Below are positions 11,175 through 23,900 of a DNA stretch of 64,000 nucleotides, in pieces (the stretch's first letter is position 1; every line of letters starts with the position of its first letter). The stretch lies in the NCBI RefSeq assembly GCF_000711695.1, contig NW_013547006.1, forward strand, positions 173,371 through 237,370. Direction: 5' to 3'. Made by a program: the position numbers and the translations under genes. Origin of the DNA: Tilletiaria anomala UBC 951. Lineage: Eukaryota > Basidiomycota > Exobasidiomycetes > Georgefischeriales > Tilletiariaceae. Below the pieces are notes generated by a model. The model was given only the letters and a program-made list of their open reading frames with translations, ran no database searches and was not told the origin of the DNA.

Positions 11175-12493
11175 TCACACGAGCCAGCCGATGCACTCGA
11201 CGTCCGCACACGGAGGAACTTGAAGCGTCACCTTGCTCTCCTCCTTGGCGTCGCTACCGGCAGCGGCGGTTGCGGGCGCGGCGAGCTGGGGCCACTGCAC
11301 GACGAAGCGGTCGACGAGCGGGCGCAGGAGCTTGCCGGTCAGTGAGAGGTGGCGGACGCGCGCGAACGACTCGACGTAGATCAGCCGTGGAGATGGGAGT
11401 GCGAAAATCTTGTTTGCACGCAGCGAGGGGTTTGCGTTGCAAGTAGGCGCAGAGAGAGGAGGGGAATGAAGAGTGGTCAGTGTCAGCGATTTGTTTGGTA
11501 CGATGTGCAAAGCCCCCATTCGCATTAAATTGCGACTCACTCGCAAGACGTAGACGGCAAGCACCACAGGCACGCACGTCCCAGGCCCGTTGAGCAATAT
11601 CACGTCCGCCAGCATTCTTCCCCTCCGCCCGCGTCCACTTTGTCCTGTCTTTGCTCCTGCCCCTGGTAGCGGTGGCGACGGGCCAAACAGCAGCGGTTGC
11701 AGCGCGACGACCCAGAGGCAGACGAGCAGCGAGCGCAGCAGCGTGAGCGGCGTCGTGAGCACGGATTGGTGCACATCGCGAGCGCGCGGGAGCACAATGA
11801 TGCGAGCGTTCTCCTCTTCCTTTACTACATCTTCTGCTGCTGGGGCGGCGGCGGAATCAGAGTCCGGTTGCGATTGAGTCTGCACAGCTGCGCGCATGCC
11901 GCGTTCGTGTTCGCGGGCTTTGTGTGCGCTGAAGCGGTCCCCTGAGGAGACGAGGTACGTCCGCGACGCGTAGCGCTGCGGAGGCAGAGCAGAGAGGAGC
12001 TGCAGCATCTCGGTCGTGTGGCCTCCTGCGAGGGCAGAGACAGACGTGGAGGTACAGACGTACGCATGCAGCGGGAGAGCGGCGTGTGTGCGGGCGGGAG
12101 GAGGGGACAGGGGACGAAAGCAAGCCGGCGTCAGTCGCTGCTTGCCCCATTCTCGGAGTGAGCAACACTCCGAGACAACCCCTAGGCACGAAGGAAGGAC
12201 TGACCGGACCCGAGGAGAAGGGCTAAGCTGCACGTCTCATCCGCCTGCGCACTGGCGTGAGCAGCGCGTCCGCGCGGCCTGTGTATCCCACCTGCACCAG
12301 CGCTGCTGCTGCTGGTGCGGCCCGCTCTCCTTGGCAGGATGAACCATATGCGCGCAGCGACACAGAGGGCCAGCGCCAGCGCGACCTGCGCGAGCAGGAT
12401 GACGAGTTGATGCGCGGCGGCGGCACGCTGTGCCGCGTCATGCAGCAGCGAGTGCCGGAAGCGCAGGATTGCGTCCTCTGGGATGAGCAACAT
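11175..12493 (-). CDS. ALG14: ALG14, membrane subunit of UDP-GlcNAc transferase
   Basis: Three exons: 12493-12205, 12025-11541 and 11408-11175, giving 335 residues. Intron 1 (12026-12204, 179 nt) splits a Gly codon so that splicing rebuilds LLGSGGHTTEML, the glycine-rich motif of the family. Intron 2 (11409-11540, 132 nt) has a GTGAGT donor and removes a stretch that is in frame and stop-free. Other family motifs are IIVLPRARDVHQS, ADVILLNGPGTCVPV, RLIYVESFARV and SLTGKLL...DRFVVQWPQL. Exon 1 encodes the single N-terminal membrane anchor (residues about 25-50). Alg14 anchors catalytic Alg13 to the ER membrane and together they add the second GlcNAc to dolichol-PP-GlcNAc in N-glycan assembly. 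ALG13 is not in the window. An insertion before ADVILLNG makes it longer than yeast Alg14. Confidence 0.93.
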
Positions 12494-14402
12494 GGGCCGT
12501 CACTGGTGCATTTGCTGCTGCTGCTGGGGAGCAAGGCAGGCGTGTGCATCTGGCATGTGAACCCGATCGAATGTACAGACAAGAGAAGGATATATGCATG
12601 AGCGACCGCCAGCGCTGGTGCGTCGTTTCTAAAGTGACCAGAACCCTTGAATTGGCCGCGTGCACGGGCGCACCTCTTTCCGCGCAAAGCGCAGACTTTG
12701 CACCTTTTTCGTTTGCCTTGATCTCGCTAACCCCTGTGCTCAAGGGCGCAAGTGTCCCGCATGTCCGACTTCACTCGACCTCGTCGCGGACGCTCGCGCC
12801 ATTGAGCTCTGCGCGCGAGCAGGCCATGTACACCTTACACAGCCAGCAGATATACGTGCGCAGACAGCTGGGACGCGACGTGGTGTGCCGAGAGAGCGAG
12901 AGGATCTGTCGGGACGCGGGACCCGGACTTTCCGAGGAGCGAGAATAGCGCGTTGTGAAGGACCGAAATGATCACGTGACTATGCATTCCGCCCTGTCAC
13001 GCCACGGGCCCCACCATCGGCACATCCAACCAACCTCTCCTCCCCACCCCATTCATCACTCGTGCACGACTATGCTCTATGCACATGTACAGTGCTCCGA
13101 CTTGTATGAATCTAGCCAGTAACCCTCACTTTGTGCGTTGGCTCTGCACCTCTTCCCATTCATTCACGGTAAGCGCGGTCGCAACAATAAAGAAGAAGAT
13201 GATTGCGGCGATCGGCAGCGGTGATCGAGGGGTTGTCGTCGAGAGCAGACTTTGTCTTGCTTCTCAGCCGCTGTGCCGTGTCGTAGAGAATGGCACTGGC
13301 TCGCAGCGATTCATGTCGCACTCACTCTGTGCTGCGCAGCTGGATGAATAGAGAGGGAGAGCAAGCAGGCAGGCAGGAAGTATTGTTAAAAAATCAAAAT
13401 GGTCGAGTGTCACGCATGCACAGCAGGCCAGTGACTGCCTGTACTGTTCCAAAGTAGTGATGATGATGCGGATGGCCGCTGCTGGCCCGTGGGGCTGTGA
13501 GAACGGTCGATCTCGCGCTTTCCTCAAACAGTCGGCTGCATCACCTCGCCAGCAGCCAGTAGCGAGCGCGTATGACTCGCTATACCACCATTGATTCCAT
13601 TTTCCTCGCATACACATTTCTGAAACAAGCACGCCCGCCCTTTTATCTCGCTGACAATAACGGTCGCGAGCAATTTGTCCAACGAGCGCGCCCACCTTGA
13701 AAAGATCCCCTCTTGCTCGTCCGCCCGTCCGCTCGCGTGACCCCATGCTGTCAACTTCGACCGCCTCGTCGTTCAACGTGAACGAACGAACGAAAGGCCA
13801 TCGCGCTCTGAATGAGGACCTCGTCCAACCTAACTCCTTCATCTCCCCCGTTTTTCCGACAGCGGCGCAAAACTTGTCAGCGAGACGGAAAGGAGACATG
13901 CACCCCGCTCCGGTCCGCCCAGTGCCATCAATGCGCTCGTAGATGTGCACGCCGGCGACACGCATCGCCCGCCCTCCCCCCGGGGTTCCCAGGGCGCACC
14001 TTGCACGCGGCACATACACATCATTGTCAAGTAAGCGGATAGTGAGCGGTGAGAGCATTGCGAGCAGGGGCGAGAGCGTACTTCATCAAGTCGTAGGCGC
14101 GTAGAGTGAGCCAAATGCCGCAAGAGGATTGCGTTGCACGAACAGAGAGCATGGTAGATCCACCGCAGCAGTAGCGCATAAACCGTGGCCCTGAGGCCTC
14201 CAGCGCTCAGGCGGCAGTCGCAGACCGTCGCTCCGGGTCCGATCTGCAAGATAAATCGGCCAGTCGGACGCAAGAGACCCAGCAGGCGCAGCCACTTGCT
14301 ATGCACGGTCGACGTATACACCATTCGCAGTACATGCCGTCCCCCATCGGCGCAGCACACGCTGTGCCGTCCGGTTCTTCGCCCAATTCCAATCTTGACT
14401 AA
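12494..14402. other. Intergenic region between ALG14 and the LONRF locus
   Basis: No gene could be supported. Several ORFs of 60-260 codons overlap on both strands without any recognisable motif. The right part should contain the 5' end and possibly a first exon of the LONRF-like gene: the coding frame at 14403 is closed upstream by TAA at 14400-14402, which sits in a branch-site-like sequence (GACTAAC) directly before a CAG, as at an intron end. Confidence 0.4.
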
Positions 14403-17400
14403 CAGCAGCATCGGCTCGACGGGCACGCACCGTCGTCTACGGCAGCGGTCTGTGCTCCTGTAACTGGCGGGTCCCATGCAGCGGCGGCAGCGTCGCCATC
14501 GTCAGTCGACGGTTCCTCGTCAGCGACAACGGCGACGGTCACCCCCGCAACTGCCGATACTGTTGCACCTGTGCCGATAAGCAGGAACTGTAGTGGTAGC
14601 AGCACTCCCTCATCATCCGTCTTCCAACCCGGAGCCGCATCCGCACTCGTGCGAGCGCGGCCGCACGCTCACTCTCAACCCCCACTACGACCGCAAGCGC
14701 AGCTGCGGCGGGCGGCGCGTGCGCTGCTCGACCTCGCACGCTGCGCCGCATGAAAAGAGCGACTCAGCGAGCCAGTCACGCTGTCGTGCGGTCACTCGGC
14801 GTGCCGGCGCTGCCTCTGCATCAACGCCGGCCTGCCGTTCCCCGGTGAGCCTGCAACTGCAGGAGGGGGAGGAGGTGCATGTAGCTTTACCTCTGAGCCC
14901 GGTACCCCATCGACCTCCTCCGCTGCGACAACCGCAGAGAGAGGCTGTAGCGCAGCTACAGCAGCAGCATCCGTCCGTCTAGCGCGGCACCTTGGCCCGT
15001 CGCCACTACTGTGCATTTCGCATGTACCTCCGCGCTTCCCGCTCAGCTCGAGCACCGCGCCATGTCCGCTGCACGCCTGTCCGCGCAGCACCATCGGCAG
15101 GGGGCTCGGCCTCTGGGCTGGCCAAAGTGTCCGGTACGACCCCGAGGTGCACCCGAAACACCAGCACCAGTCGCTCGGCGGCAGCCGACAGAGCACTACT
15201 GCCTGGCGACACAGTGGCGCAGGGCACCAGCGACGCAGCGCCGCAGGTGTCGATGCCGGGTCCGTATCCGGAGGGGGAGCTGAAGCTGGCTTCCCCGGGG
15301 GTAGGACATTGATCGCCAGATCTGCTGCCATGTGCAGACGGCCCAATGGCCCGTTGCCTGTCATGCACGGCAAAGCGAGCCTGGAAAGAGGCACACAGAG
15401 TGGCGTGGCCGCTATCCCTGTCCGTGGGCGAGGCGTCGAAGACGACGACGACGACTGTGAGGATGATGATGAGGTCGAGGGCCGTAAGCAATCCGGAAAA
15501 GCCGACCACGGCGATCGCGATAAGGATCCGTCTTGCGCTGCCTTTTTCGACAACAGTCTTACCCACCACATGGCCCATGACGGCCAAGACGAAGACGATA
15601 AGGAAGACGACACCGAACTCACCATAAAGGACGCTGACGACGAAGCGGAGGAATATCTCGAGCACGGCTATCACTACCACCCAAATGCCCCCGAGTCGAT
15701 TATGGGCGATGACGTTGATGGCGCGGTCGTTCGGCCATAGTCGGACTGCGTTTGCGCTGTCACAGCTGGGCCCGCGCAGCTCAAACGGCAAGGCGAAGCG
15801 CAAGCGCAGCAGCGCCCTCCTCGACGGTGCTGATTTTGGCAAGAAGAGTGGCACACAGAGCCCTCCGCGTGACACGGGTTGGTCCGACTGGGACTCAGAA
15901 GCCGCTGCGGCGTCAGCCGCGGCGACTGCCCCTTCGACTGCGAGCAACAAGGCAAGTCGGTGCATATGGAGCAGCTCGACCTCGAACGGCTGCATACAGA
16001 GTTGCTCGACACGGTCGAATGTCAGCTCTGCTACAACTTGCTCTACAAGCCGCTGACAACACCCTGCAGTCACACGTTCTGCCGTTCGTGCTTTTCGCGC
16101 AGCTTGGACCACAGTGAGAAGTGCCCGCTCTGCAGGTCGAACCTGCCGAGCTTTGCCTTCTTCCAAGAGCACCCTGGCAACCAGCTCCTCACAAACCTCA
16201 TCACCACGCAAGTCGAAGTCGGCAGCCCAGCGTCTGATCCTGCTCCCAGTGGCGGCGCCCCGGTCATCTTCGGCTTCAAGGACCTCTACGAGGCGCGGAG
16301 GATCTCGCTGGAGCAGGAGGAACGGGATGCCTACATGTCCACTTCGATCTTTGTCTGCACACTCGCTTTCCCGGGCATGCCCACCGTGCTGCACACCTTT
16401 GAGCCCAGGTACAGGCTGATGATACGGCGCTGTCTGGAGAGTGGCAACCCAAGGTGAGCTTCGCCGCCCGCTGCGCTCCGATTTCGTTTCTTGCCCGTCG
16501 CTGATCTCGTAATCCCTCACTATTCAGACTCTGAATGGTGCTACCTTCAAGGACGACGACTGGACCTGTTCCGAGGGTGTCGCCTTACGGCACCATGCTC
16601 CAGATCAAGTCGGTACAAATGCTGCCGGATGGACGAAGCATGCTCGAAACAGTTGGCAGCTACCGCTTCCGCCTGCTGAAGAAGGGCTCTCTGGATGGCT
16701 ACACGGTCGGCCGCATCGAGAATATTGACGACCTTTCGCCACCAGAACAAGCCGATCTCGAAGCTTCTGTAATGGCGCGCAACGCCGAACTTCCGGGCGT
16801 GCCCGGCAGTGGGCCCCTGTGGTCGTCAAATTCCTGAATCCTTCCACAAGAGCTTCGCAGCCTAGACCATCTGCGAGATGACTCGGACGAACACGATGAG
16901 AGGCAAGGGAGCAGCGCCGGACTCTATCGAACGCCGTCGACTGAAAGTTCCACAGATCACGAACAAGCCAGTCGCTCGCAGTCAGCAGGCACGCCGTCAG
17001 TACCCTGCGACCTCGCCGTTGCTGAAGAGCAGCTGCAATGGCAGAGAGAGGCTTCGACTGCCGAGCTCGTAGACGTTTGCATGACCTTCGTCGCCACGCT
17101 TCGCTTAGGCTCTGCACCATGGCTCCTGACCCGGCTCAATCACACATATGGCCCAATGCCTGAGGCGCACGAGGTCGAGCGTCTTGGCTACTGGATTGCC
17201 CTGATAATGTGAGCGCCGCATGGGACCTTCACTCACCACGATGGCCCGACCCTGACTGTTTTCAAACGTATGACCAGGCCCATTGGCGAGCACGAAAAGG
17301 CCAAGCTTCTGCCCATCTGTAGTTCGCGTCTGCGACTGCGACTCGTTGTACATTGGATCGAACAACTCCGCCAGTCGTCGTGGTGGTTCAGCAGTGGATG

Positions 17401-17413
17401 CAACATTGCATAA
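14403..17413 (+). pseudogene. LONRF-like RING / LON-substrate-binding-domain gene with multiple disabling lesions
   Basis: The plus strand encodes a RING (SEPVTLSCGHSACRRCL, closing pair CPLHAC), an acidic linker, a second RING (VECQLCYNLLYKP ... CSHTFCRSCF ... CPLCRSNLP, 16018-16150) and a LON N-terminal domain (FPGMPTVLHTFEPRYRLM to LVVHWIEQLRQSSWWFSSGCNIA, stop 17411-17413). Clear introns are 16454-16527 and 17209-17277. Breaks: TGA at 14751-14753 exactly where the second Cys of the first C-x2-C should be (CAA-stop-KERL); TAG at 15738 with a frame change, unless a 15484-15767 intron is used; a further frame change near 15950; TGA at 16532-16534 replacing Gly in the usual NPRFGMVLP; TGA at 16835-16837 in the linker before LVDVCMTF. 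Intact relatives are ubiquitin-ligase-type proteins. The flanking coding sequence is otherwise well conserved, so decay is recent or some lesions are sequence errors. The first exon was not found. Confidence 0.75.
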
Positions 17414-17837
17414 CAGTCATCATAATCAGCTTTCTCTTGAGGTTCCTCCATTGCGTTGGTTCATGCACCATCTTGTTTTATTCCTCGTCCCGCTTTTAGA
17501 TTGTTCTTTGCTTGTATCGTTATTACGTTCCTTACATTCTCTGCAATATGTCATATGAACGTACTGACAGCATATGATGCAATGAGTCTGATACTGAATG
17601 GCAGTCATCGCAAGTCTTACGCGTGCGCCTTCGTTTTTTTTTCAATGGACAAAGCTGCATCTCTATTGCGAACGAGAAGTGGCAAATTACTAATTACTGC
17701 AAAGTAGGAGAGCCAAGTAAAGTAGGGTGTGATACATGTGTCCGAGAGAAGATGCAGAAGTGTGATCCTGAATGCCAGAGATGATGATTGACTCGCAAAC
17801 GCTAGAAGAAACTCCATGTTCTACAGTCTAATGTCGT
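17414..17837. other. Convergent 3' intergenic region, AT-rich
   Basis: AT-rich spacer between the LONRF locus stop and the CreA-type gene stop. Contains T-rich tracts such as the T8 run at 17634-17641. No gene was seen. Confidence 0.4.
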
Positions 17838-20800
17838 CTAGTTTCCCGTGGTCATCTCGCGTGCAGCAACAGGACCTGTCGAGGCCGAGGAAGCACAGCT
17901 GTCCGTCTTGAGCATCGGTGGTGGCAGCGTGGCAGAGTCGCGGGAAGTGGATAGGGAGGAGAGCGCCTGGGTGAGCGGAGGGAGCGACGTCAAGCTTGAG
18001 CCATTGCTGGTGTTACCATTGCCGCTGGCGCTGCCTGATGTGCCAAAGATGGGCGTCATGCTTGGGATGGACGGTAGCTTGCCCTTGCCGCCCGACGACA
18101 AGTGATGCTGCTGGGCGAGGACACCACTTCCCAGCGCGCCATGCGGCGAGCTCTCACCGCTAGGCGTCGCGAAGCTCGCGTTGCTGCTCCCGCTGTTGTG
18201 CGCGTGCGTCAAGCCAGGCTTGTGCGAGATGTGCGAATGCTCCGACACGGGGCTCGATTCGATGCTCCGATAGTGGTGCTCGCGCGCCGTCGCCGCGCCG
18301 CCACTGCCGTTCTGTTGCTGCTGCCTCCATTGCACGTGGCTCGCAGCCGTGTTCAAAGCTTGCGTGAGGCCATGTGGGGGCAGCAGTGAAGCGTGTTGGT
18401 GGTGCGCGCGGGGCGAGCCGGGAGGCGTGATCGCTGCGCTGGTGGGCGCCGAGCGCGAGGCACTGCGATGCGAGCTCCCGTGATAGGCGCTGGGCGGGGG
18501 CAGCACGCGACTAGCCCCGCTGCTGCTAGCGGAGTGCGACTGCAGGATATTGTGTATGCGGCTTCTGCGTCCATCGTCGTCCTGCGGAGACGTCCCAGCA
18601 GACCCAGCACCACCAGCGGCGGCGGCTCCGCGCTCGGAAAGGTGGTATGCGGCCAGTCCAAGTGCACCAGTTTTGGTTCCAAAGCTCATCCTACGAGTGA
18701 CCTTGCGTGAGCCTAGCAACTCGCCAGCCACCGGCGACGTTTGCCGCGAGCCAGCAGTGCTGCCGAGCGCCTCGTTCGTCGGCGTCGTCGGCGACCGTGT
18801 AGAGGCAGAGGCAGATGCCGGCGTAGTTGCTGCAGTTGAGCGTTCTCCAGATGTGAAGGTCGCTGTCTGCTGCAGCGACGGCGACGGCGTGGGTGACGCA
18901 GCTCTGGATGCCCCTGCAGGCGTGGAGCCAGCTGTCAGCGTCAGGCTGGAGAGGTGATGATGCGAGCGCGAGCGAAACGAGTCGGGCGGCGGCAGGCCGT
19001 ACGGATGGCTGCGGTGTCGATGCGAACCGTGGTGGCCGACCCCAGGTGAGTGCAGCGGGCCCTCACCGCCTGCATGTGCAGCGTGGATGGCGTGCAGGTG
19101 GTGATGCAAATGGTGCGGGTGCGCGTGGGTGTAGTGCGGGTGGTGGTGGTGATGGTGCTGGCTGTGCTGATGCACATAAGGCGGCGAATGCGTGCTCTCC
19201 TTGCCCCCGCGCAGCGTGCTGGAATTACCACTGAGAATCGGGGAGCCTGGCCTGGAGGCGTGCGGCGAGTTGGGGACGGTGCGCGAAGAGCCAAGCAGGC
19301 TCATGCTGCGCAGCGGTCCAAGCACTGGACTACCAGAAGGGGTCCACTGCGCAGCACAGCTGCCGCTTCGAGACCATCCTGATGCTGACCCTGACCCCGC
19401 ACCTGGCCCAGCGCCCGCAGAGCGATGATGGGCTGCACATCCATGCTCGTACTCCTCGCCACCATCACCCATCGGACTGTCTTGTGGCTGCAACTTTGGT
19501 GAGACGCAGGCGCTACTTATTGCCGACCCTGTTCCAGTGGAGGAGCCACGGAAGTGCTTAAAGTTAGAGGAAGTCTCTCTGCTGCCGGTTCCGGGCGTGT
19601 TGCTCGTGCTGCTGCTTCCATATATGGAAGAGGTAGTGGAAGAGGAAGCGGCGGAAGATGAGCCACCCCCGCCTACTGCTGCAGCAATGGGTCCTGCGCC
19701 TGATGATGATGCGGATGGAGCATGAAGGGGTGCAGGTGCGGATGGTCCTCCTACGCCGCCGCTGCGGTACCGTGCTCCTAGTTCATCACGAAAATTCGTG
19801 CGAAGCGCCGAGGCGATGCGGTCGTTGTACTTGCGATGGCAATCGCCGTGGTCGCACTGCGGCGGCGACTCGCCCCTGCCGTCGAGACTAGCGGCGGCCG
19901 AGGGGCTGCCGGCAGTGGTTGGTGCTGATGGCTGTGTAGGAGGGTACGTGGTGTACACGGGGCTTGTGCCGTACGGAGAAGCGTGACCTGCTGCTGCTGC
20001 TGCTTGATGGTGATGAGGCGCACGAGGGTGATGAGCGTAGTGGTGCGCAGGCGGAGGTGGCGGAATGGGCCTGCCGTACGCATCTACGTAACCAGAACCT
20101 GCTCCCGTAGCAGCAGCACGGTGCTGCATCTCGGTCAGCTCGTCGTTTGCAAGCATGGCCAGCGCGGACATGGGAGGTGCATGCGAGGTAGGAGGGTGGT
20201 GGTGGTGAAGCTGCTGCTGCTGCGAGCCATGTGGTATGGGTACGCCATAATACGCCGACGCTGAAGCTGGAGCTTGATAGCGCACGCCATGATGAGCAGG
20301 TGCGCCGGGCGCAGCACCGGCTTGGTAGTACCCGGCGGCGTAGTGTGGATTGCTATAGGCCATCGTTGCACCTGCAGCTGATGGATGCGCTGCGTGGCCA
20401 CCAGCGATGGCCGACGGAGGCAAGACATGGAGCGGCATGTCCTCGTCCGAGTCGTCCGCATCTGCGTCTTCGTCTTCATCCTTAACCTCATCCTCCTCAT
20501 CGTCGTTCCCACCCTCCTCGTCGTCGTCATCATCGCCCATGCTTCCGACTTGCCACTTTGAGGTGGAGCGTTTGCTGTGGCCTGTTGCTGCAGCCTTGCC
20601 TCTAACGCGCCCCTTTTCCTTGCTCCTTTCGTTCGCCGAAGAGGCAAGGGCTGCCGCAGTGGTATGTGAATGTGCGCCCTTCTTTGGGTTCGTGTGGATG
20701 CGGACATGACGCGTCAGCTCGTCGCTGCGGCTAAAGCGTTTTTCGCAGCCGGGATGTGTGCAAGCGTGCGGTTTCTCGCCTGTATGCGTGCGAATGTGCC

Positions 20801-20984
20801 GCGTCTGATGCTCGAGGCGATAGAAAGCACGCGGGCACAGTGGGCACTTGTAAGGCCGCGGAATCTGCGACTTGTCCTGCTGCTGCGCTGCAGCTGCTGC
20901 CGCCGCAGCTGCCATCGCATTGCTCGCCGCTGAAGGATCGGCAGCCGAGGCCAATGGCTCGTGAGCTTTTGATCCGTCCGCCAT
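17838..20984 (-). CDS. cre1: CreA/Mig1-type C2H2 carbon-catabolite repressor
   Basis: Single-exon ORF of 1048 codons. Two adjacent C2H2 fingers at residues 45-98 read [19 protein letters not shown] and [21 protein letters not shown], joined by the linker IRTHTGEKP. The recognition-helix residues ([16 protein letters not shown]) are those of CreA/Mig1, which bind GC-rich SYGGRG boxes and repress genes for alternative carbon sources when glucose is present. After the fingers come an acidic Asp/Glu run, His-, Ala- and Ser-rich tracts, and no further domain. It is much longer than Aspergillus CreA (about 420 residues), but most of the excess is low complexity. The start ATG at 20984 gives a short Ala-rich leader before the fingers. 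It is nuclear. No intron was seen. A long upstream gene-free region is consistent with a heavily regulated promoter. Confidence 0.93.
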   Translation of the reverse strand: MADGSKAHEPLASAADPSAASNAMAAAAAAAAAQQQDKSQIPRPYKCPLCPRAFYRLEHQTRHIRTHTGEKPHACTHPGCEKRFSRSDELTRHVRIHTNPKKGAHSHTTAAALASSANERSKEKGRVRGKAAATGHSKRSTSKWQVGSMGDDDDDEEGGNDDEEDEVKDEDEDADADDSDEDMPLHVLPPSAIAGGHAAHPSAAGATMAYSNPHYAAGYYQAGAAPGAPAHHGVRYQAPASASAYYGVPIPHGSQQQQLHHHHPPTSHAPPMSALAMLANDELTEMQHRAAATGAGSGYVDAYGRPIPPPPPAHHYAHHPRAPHHHQAAAAAGHASPYGTSPVYTTYPPTQPSAPTTAGSPSAAASLDGRGESPPQCDHGDCHRKYNDRIASALRTNFRDELGARYRSGGVGGPSAPAPLHAPSASSSGAGPIAAAVGGGGSSSAASSSTTSSIYGSSSTSNTPGTGSRETSSNFKHFRGSSTGTGSAISSACVSPKLQPQDSPMGDGGEEYEHGCAAHHRSAGAGPGAGSGSASGWSRSGSCAAQWTPSGSPVLGPLRSMSLLGSSRTVPNSPHASRPGSPILSGNSSTLRGGKESTHSPPYVHQHSQHHHHHHPHYTHAHPHHLHHHLHAIHAAHAGGEGPLHSPGVGHHGSHRHRSHPYGLPPPDSFRSRSHHHLSSLTLTAGSTPAGASRAASPTPSPSLQQTATFTSGERSTAATTPASASASTRSPTTPTNEALGSTAGSRQTSPVAGELLGSRKVTRRMSFGTKTGALGLAAYHLSERGAAAAGGAGSAGTSPQDDDGRRSRIHNILQSHSASSSGASRVLPPPSAYHGSSHRSASRSAPTSAAITPPGSPRAHHQHASLLPPHGLTQALNTAASHVQWRQQQQNGSGGAATAREHHYRSIESSPVSEHSHISHKPGLTHAHNSGSSNASFATPSGESSPHGALGSGVLAQQHHLSSGGKGKLPSIPSMTPIFGTSGSASGNGNTSNGSSLTSLPPLTQALSSLSTSRDSATLPPPMLKTDSCASSASTGPVAAREMTTGN

Positions 20985-23900
20985 ATTTGTATCTGTAGAC
21001 GCTATCGATGGCGTCGGATAGGATCAAAGGGAAACGGCGATTGATGCCGTCTCCAACACCTTGCGCGCGCACTCGCGTGTTTCTGCGCGAAGGGAGAATG
21101 CACGATGCCCTGCTTGTGCTAATGACCTGGATGCTCGCTCTGATGTGGGGAGCAGGTTGGCTAACGACGGTGGAGGATCGCTTCTTTGCAAGAAGGAGGA
21201 AGAGGAGGATTGGAGAAGGCCAAAGGTCTGCCTGCCTTCAAACTTTGGCTGCACGCATTTCACTCGGCAGGGCTCGGTTCGGAAAGAGCTGGCGACGGCG
21301 ATGTGCATGTGTGCCAAGATAAGCATCAGCCAACAAGGCTCACCCTCACCCACCTCCGCCACATACTCACCTCTTTCCTTCTTCTCCCACCAAAGACACA
21401 GGATGATCGCTTCGAGGGCGGTCGGGTCGTGATGAAGTTCCAATGAAGGAAGTTGAAATAGACCAGGCAGCGATAGAATGGCGAGACATGGGTGAGGCTG
21501 GGGCTATCGTGGGGGACCCGGGGGGAAAAAGAGAGAGAGCCGCGCGAGAAAGATGGAAAAAAAATGTCGCAGGTTGGAATCCGCCAGGCGCTCTATGCGG
21601 ACGGGCACTCTCTACTATCTACGTATGTACTGCAGCAGTGCCCGGTAATCAATCCACCTAAAGCAGTTTTGGATCACTTTCGCCAGCCAGCCAGGCAGAG
21701 TAGTTGAAACCCCACAGAGAAGAGCGAAGGGAAAGAGCCTCCTCTTTCAGATAGGGAGCAATCAATCCATTCAATTTCAATTGGCTTCTGTTCTTTTTTT
21801 GTCGTCTGCTCTGACTCTAAATGAAACCAAGGTGCCAACAGCCAACCGCAATCGATGTCGACGTGCATCATGACACAAGGAGCAGACTCGAGCCTGGGGG
21901 GCAAGCGAAGGAAGGCAGATGCAAAAGTCAGAGAGAGCATGTCACCGCCAGGAAGGAGTCGCTAGCCCACACTCCACAGGCCCCAGGCCCCCAGCACGTG
22001 CCAGCCGCCACCTCGTGCTTGTGGGCGGGTGGGAAGGGGGATCTGTCAAGTCTGCGGAGAAAACCGGGCGCCAGTTGCGACAGTATGTATGCTGCATTCC
22101 CACTGGTCACGCACACTGCACAAACTCCACACACCTCGGTCGTTGCTGGAGAATGCAGAATCGTCTCACAATAGAAAATGAAGAAATCATCTCTTGAGAT
22201 TGCAGAAGCAGCTACCGAGAAGCTCGCTTTCTCTTCACGGTCCAGAACTGAAAGTTTCGCGTGATTCTTTCTAGTTTCTCGTGGTTCTCTTTCCCCCGAG
22301 GGCTGAGCCACCCCCGCGCTTTTGACGTGAGCGGTACCGCAAACTGTCAGAAAGAGGGTGGCGTGGGTGGCGTGAGTGGCGAATCGCACAATTGCACAAG
22401 TTTCTTCTTTCGAACTTCGGTGGCTTTTTCTTTCCTGCGGCCAGCGTGACAAAGGCTTGTCACAAAATACATGTCGCAGTTAAGTGTTTGTATGTATGGA
22501 TGCACGAGTTTGTATTTGTAGGTGAGTGACCAGTGCGCTGGCCACCACAGCGCACTGACCGGCTAACCCAATTGCCTCTCACGCAACCGATTGAATCACA
22601 CGCGGCAAACTCGGCTCCTCTTCCACAAACCCACCCCACCCATCCCGGCGCCCCCGCTTGTTCACCGAGGCCGTCCGCCCCACAGGTATTGGCGCGCACT
22701 TGGACGCAGTTGCATAATGAAGGCTAACTCAGGTTCAGCGAAGACATGACAACGGACAAGACTAGCGGCGCACTGTGGGCGTTAGAACCTGCTGGAATAC
22801 CTGCGAACACAGGCGAACAGCAGCTGCAAATAGCATAGTAAAAACGGCGTGAATGTGCGTTAATATGCGAGCATGTGGCAAATTGCCTTGCCTTGCCGCT
22901 ATAGCCCTGTCAAAGGTCGTCGATACGTTCCAGCTCCAGGGAATTCGTTTCGACTTCCGTGACAATGGTGCCATCGCACCCCCTTGAGTAATGAGAGCAC
23001 CAGAGTTGCGGGGTTTACCCTTTGTGCTACTGCAAGTCCAGAATACGTTCTCATGGCGTGCGGCTGCTTCCGTTCAATGAACCTTGCTTAACCCCACTGC
23101 AAAAGGTAGGCAGGGGTAGACCCAAAGTCCAGAAGCCCTTATCGGAAACTTTGTTGTGTCTGCTTTTGGCCTCTTTCACATCAAACCGCAGACTGCGTCA
23201 ATGCGAGATAATGGACACTGTGTGAGAGAAATACAGTATTTCTGAGTTCTGACGTGTGCGTACAAAAAATAGTGAATGGAACTGATGTAGACCCCAGATT
23301 CTCACTCCTCGACAGAGGAACCCTCCTCGTCCCGTTGGAGCGCGTACCTGGTACCAAGGATGTATGTATGACGTGCATATCCGCTACTGCGACCTGAAAG
23401 ACGCCTGGGCACTAACAGACCTGGCTCATGAGCAAGCGTTCCTTGGGCTTGGAGTGGGGTGATCATCAGTGGGTGCCCCGAATGCGTGTCGCTCGCTTCC
23501 TAAAAGCGACATTTCTATTGACCAGCGAGGTGCTTCAGCTTCCATCGCGATTCCCCACGGGGAATGCAGAAGATTACATAATATTGAAGGCAGACGTGGC
23601 AGAGAGTGTGGACGAAGCGAACGCTCGATGCGGGTTCTTGTGAGATTCAGTGTGAGATGGAGTGAGGGAGAGAGAAGGCTGGGATATAGTCTGTTGCCAG
23701 ACCGTGAACAAACGTTTCCAGAGGAAAGATACACAGCTCTGGCCGGTCTGGCGAATGGCTAAATGCTGGTACCGTGAACAGCCTTGAACAGTTTTGATAT
23801 GAGTCATGTTGGAGACGCTGACTGTGGACGACAACGCTACCCAGCGCTGCCCGCTCTCTCATCACGGCTTCACCATCTTGCAGAGTTGCACAGGCTTACA

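Noticed and set aside
13264-14058. 264-codon minus-strand ORF
   Set aside because: No domain, poor codon usage, no start context or splice support; overlapping frames on the other strand are equally open.
14751-14753. TGA at a RING Cys as a selenocysteine codon
   Set aside because: Fungi of this group are not known to encode selenocysteine, no SECIS-like element was identified, and two further TGAs at non-Cys positions occur in the same gene.
15421-15440. GAC trinucleotide run as a microsatellite
   Set aside because: It is a short Asp-coding run within the acidic linker of the LONRF locus, not an independent repeat.
15006-16520. 504-codon minus-strand ORF with very hydrophobic stretches
   Set aside because: It is antisense to the acidic linker and RING/LON coding sequence of the LONRF locus; antisense of Asp/Glu codons reads as Val/Ile/Leu, so the apparent membrane segments are artefacts.
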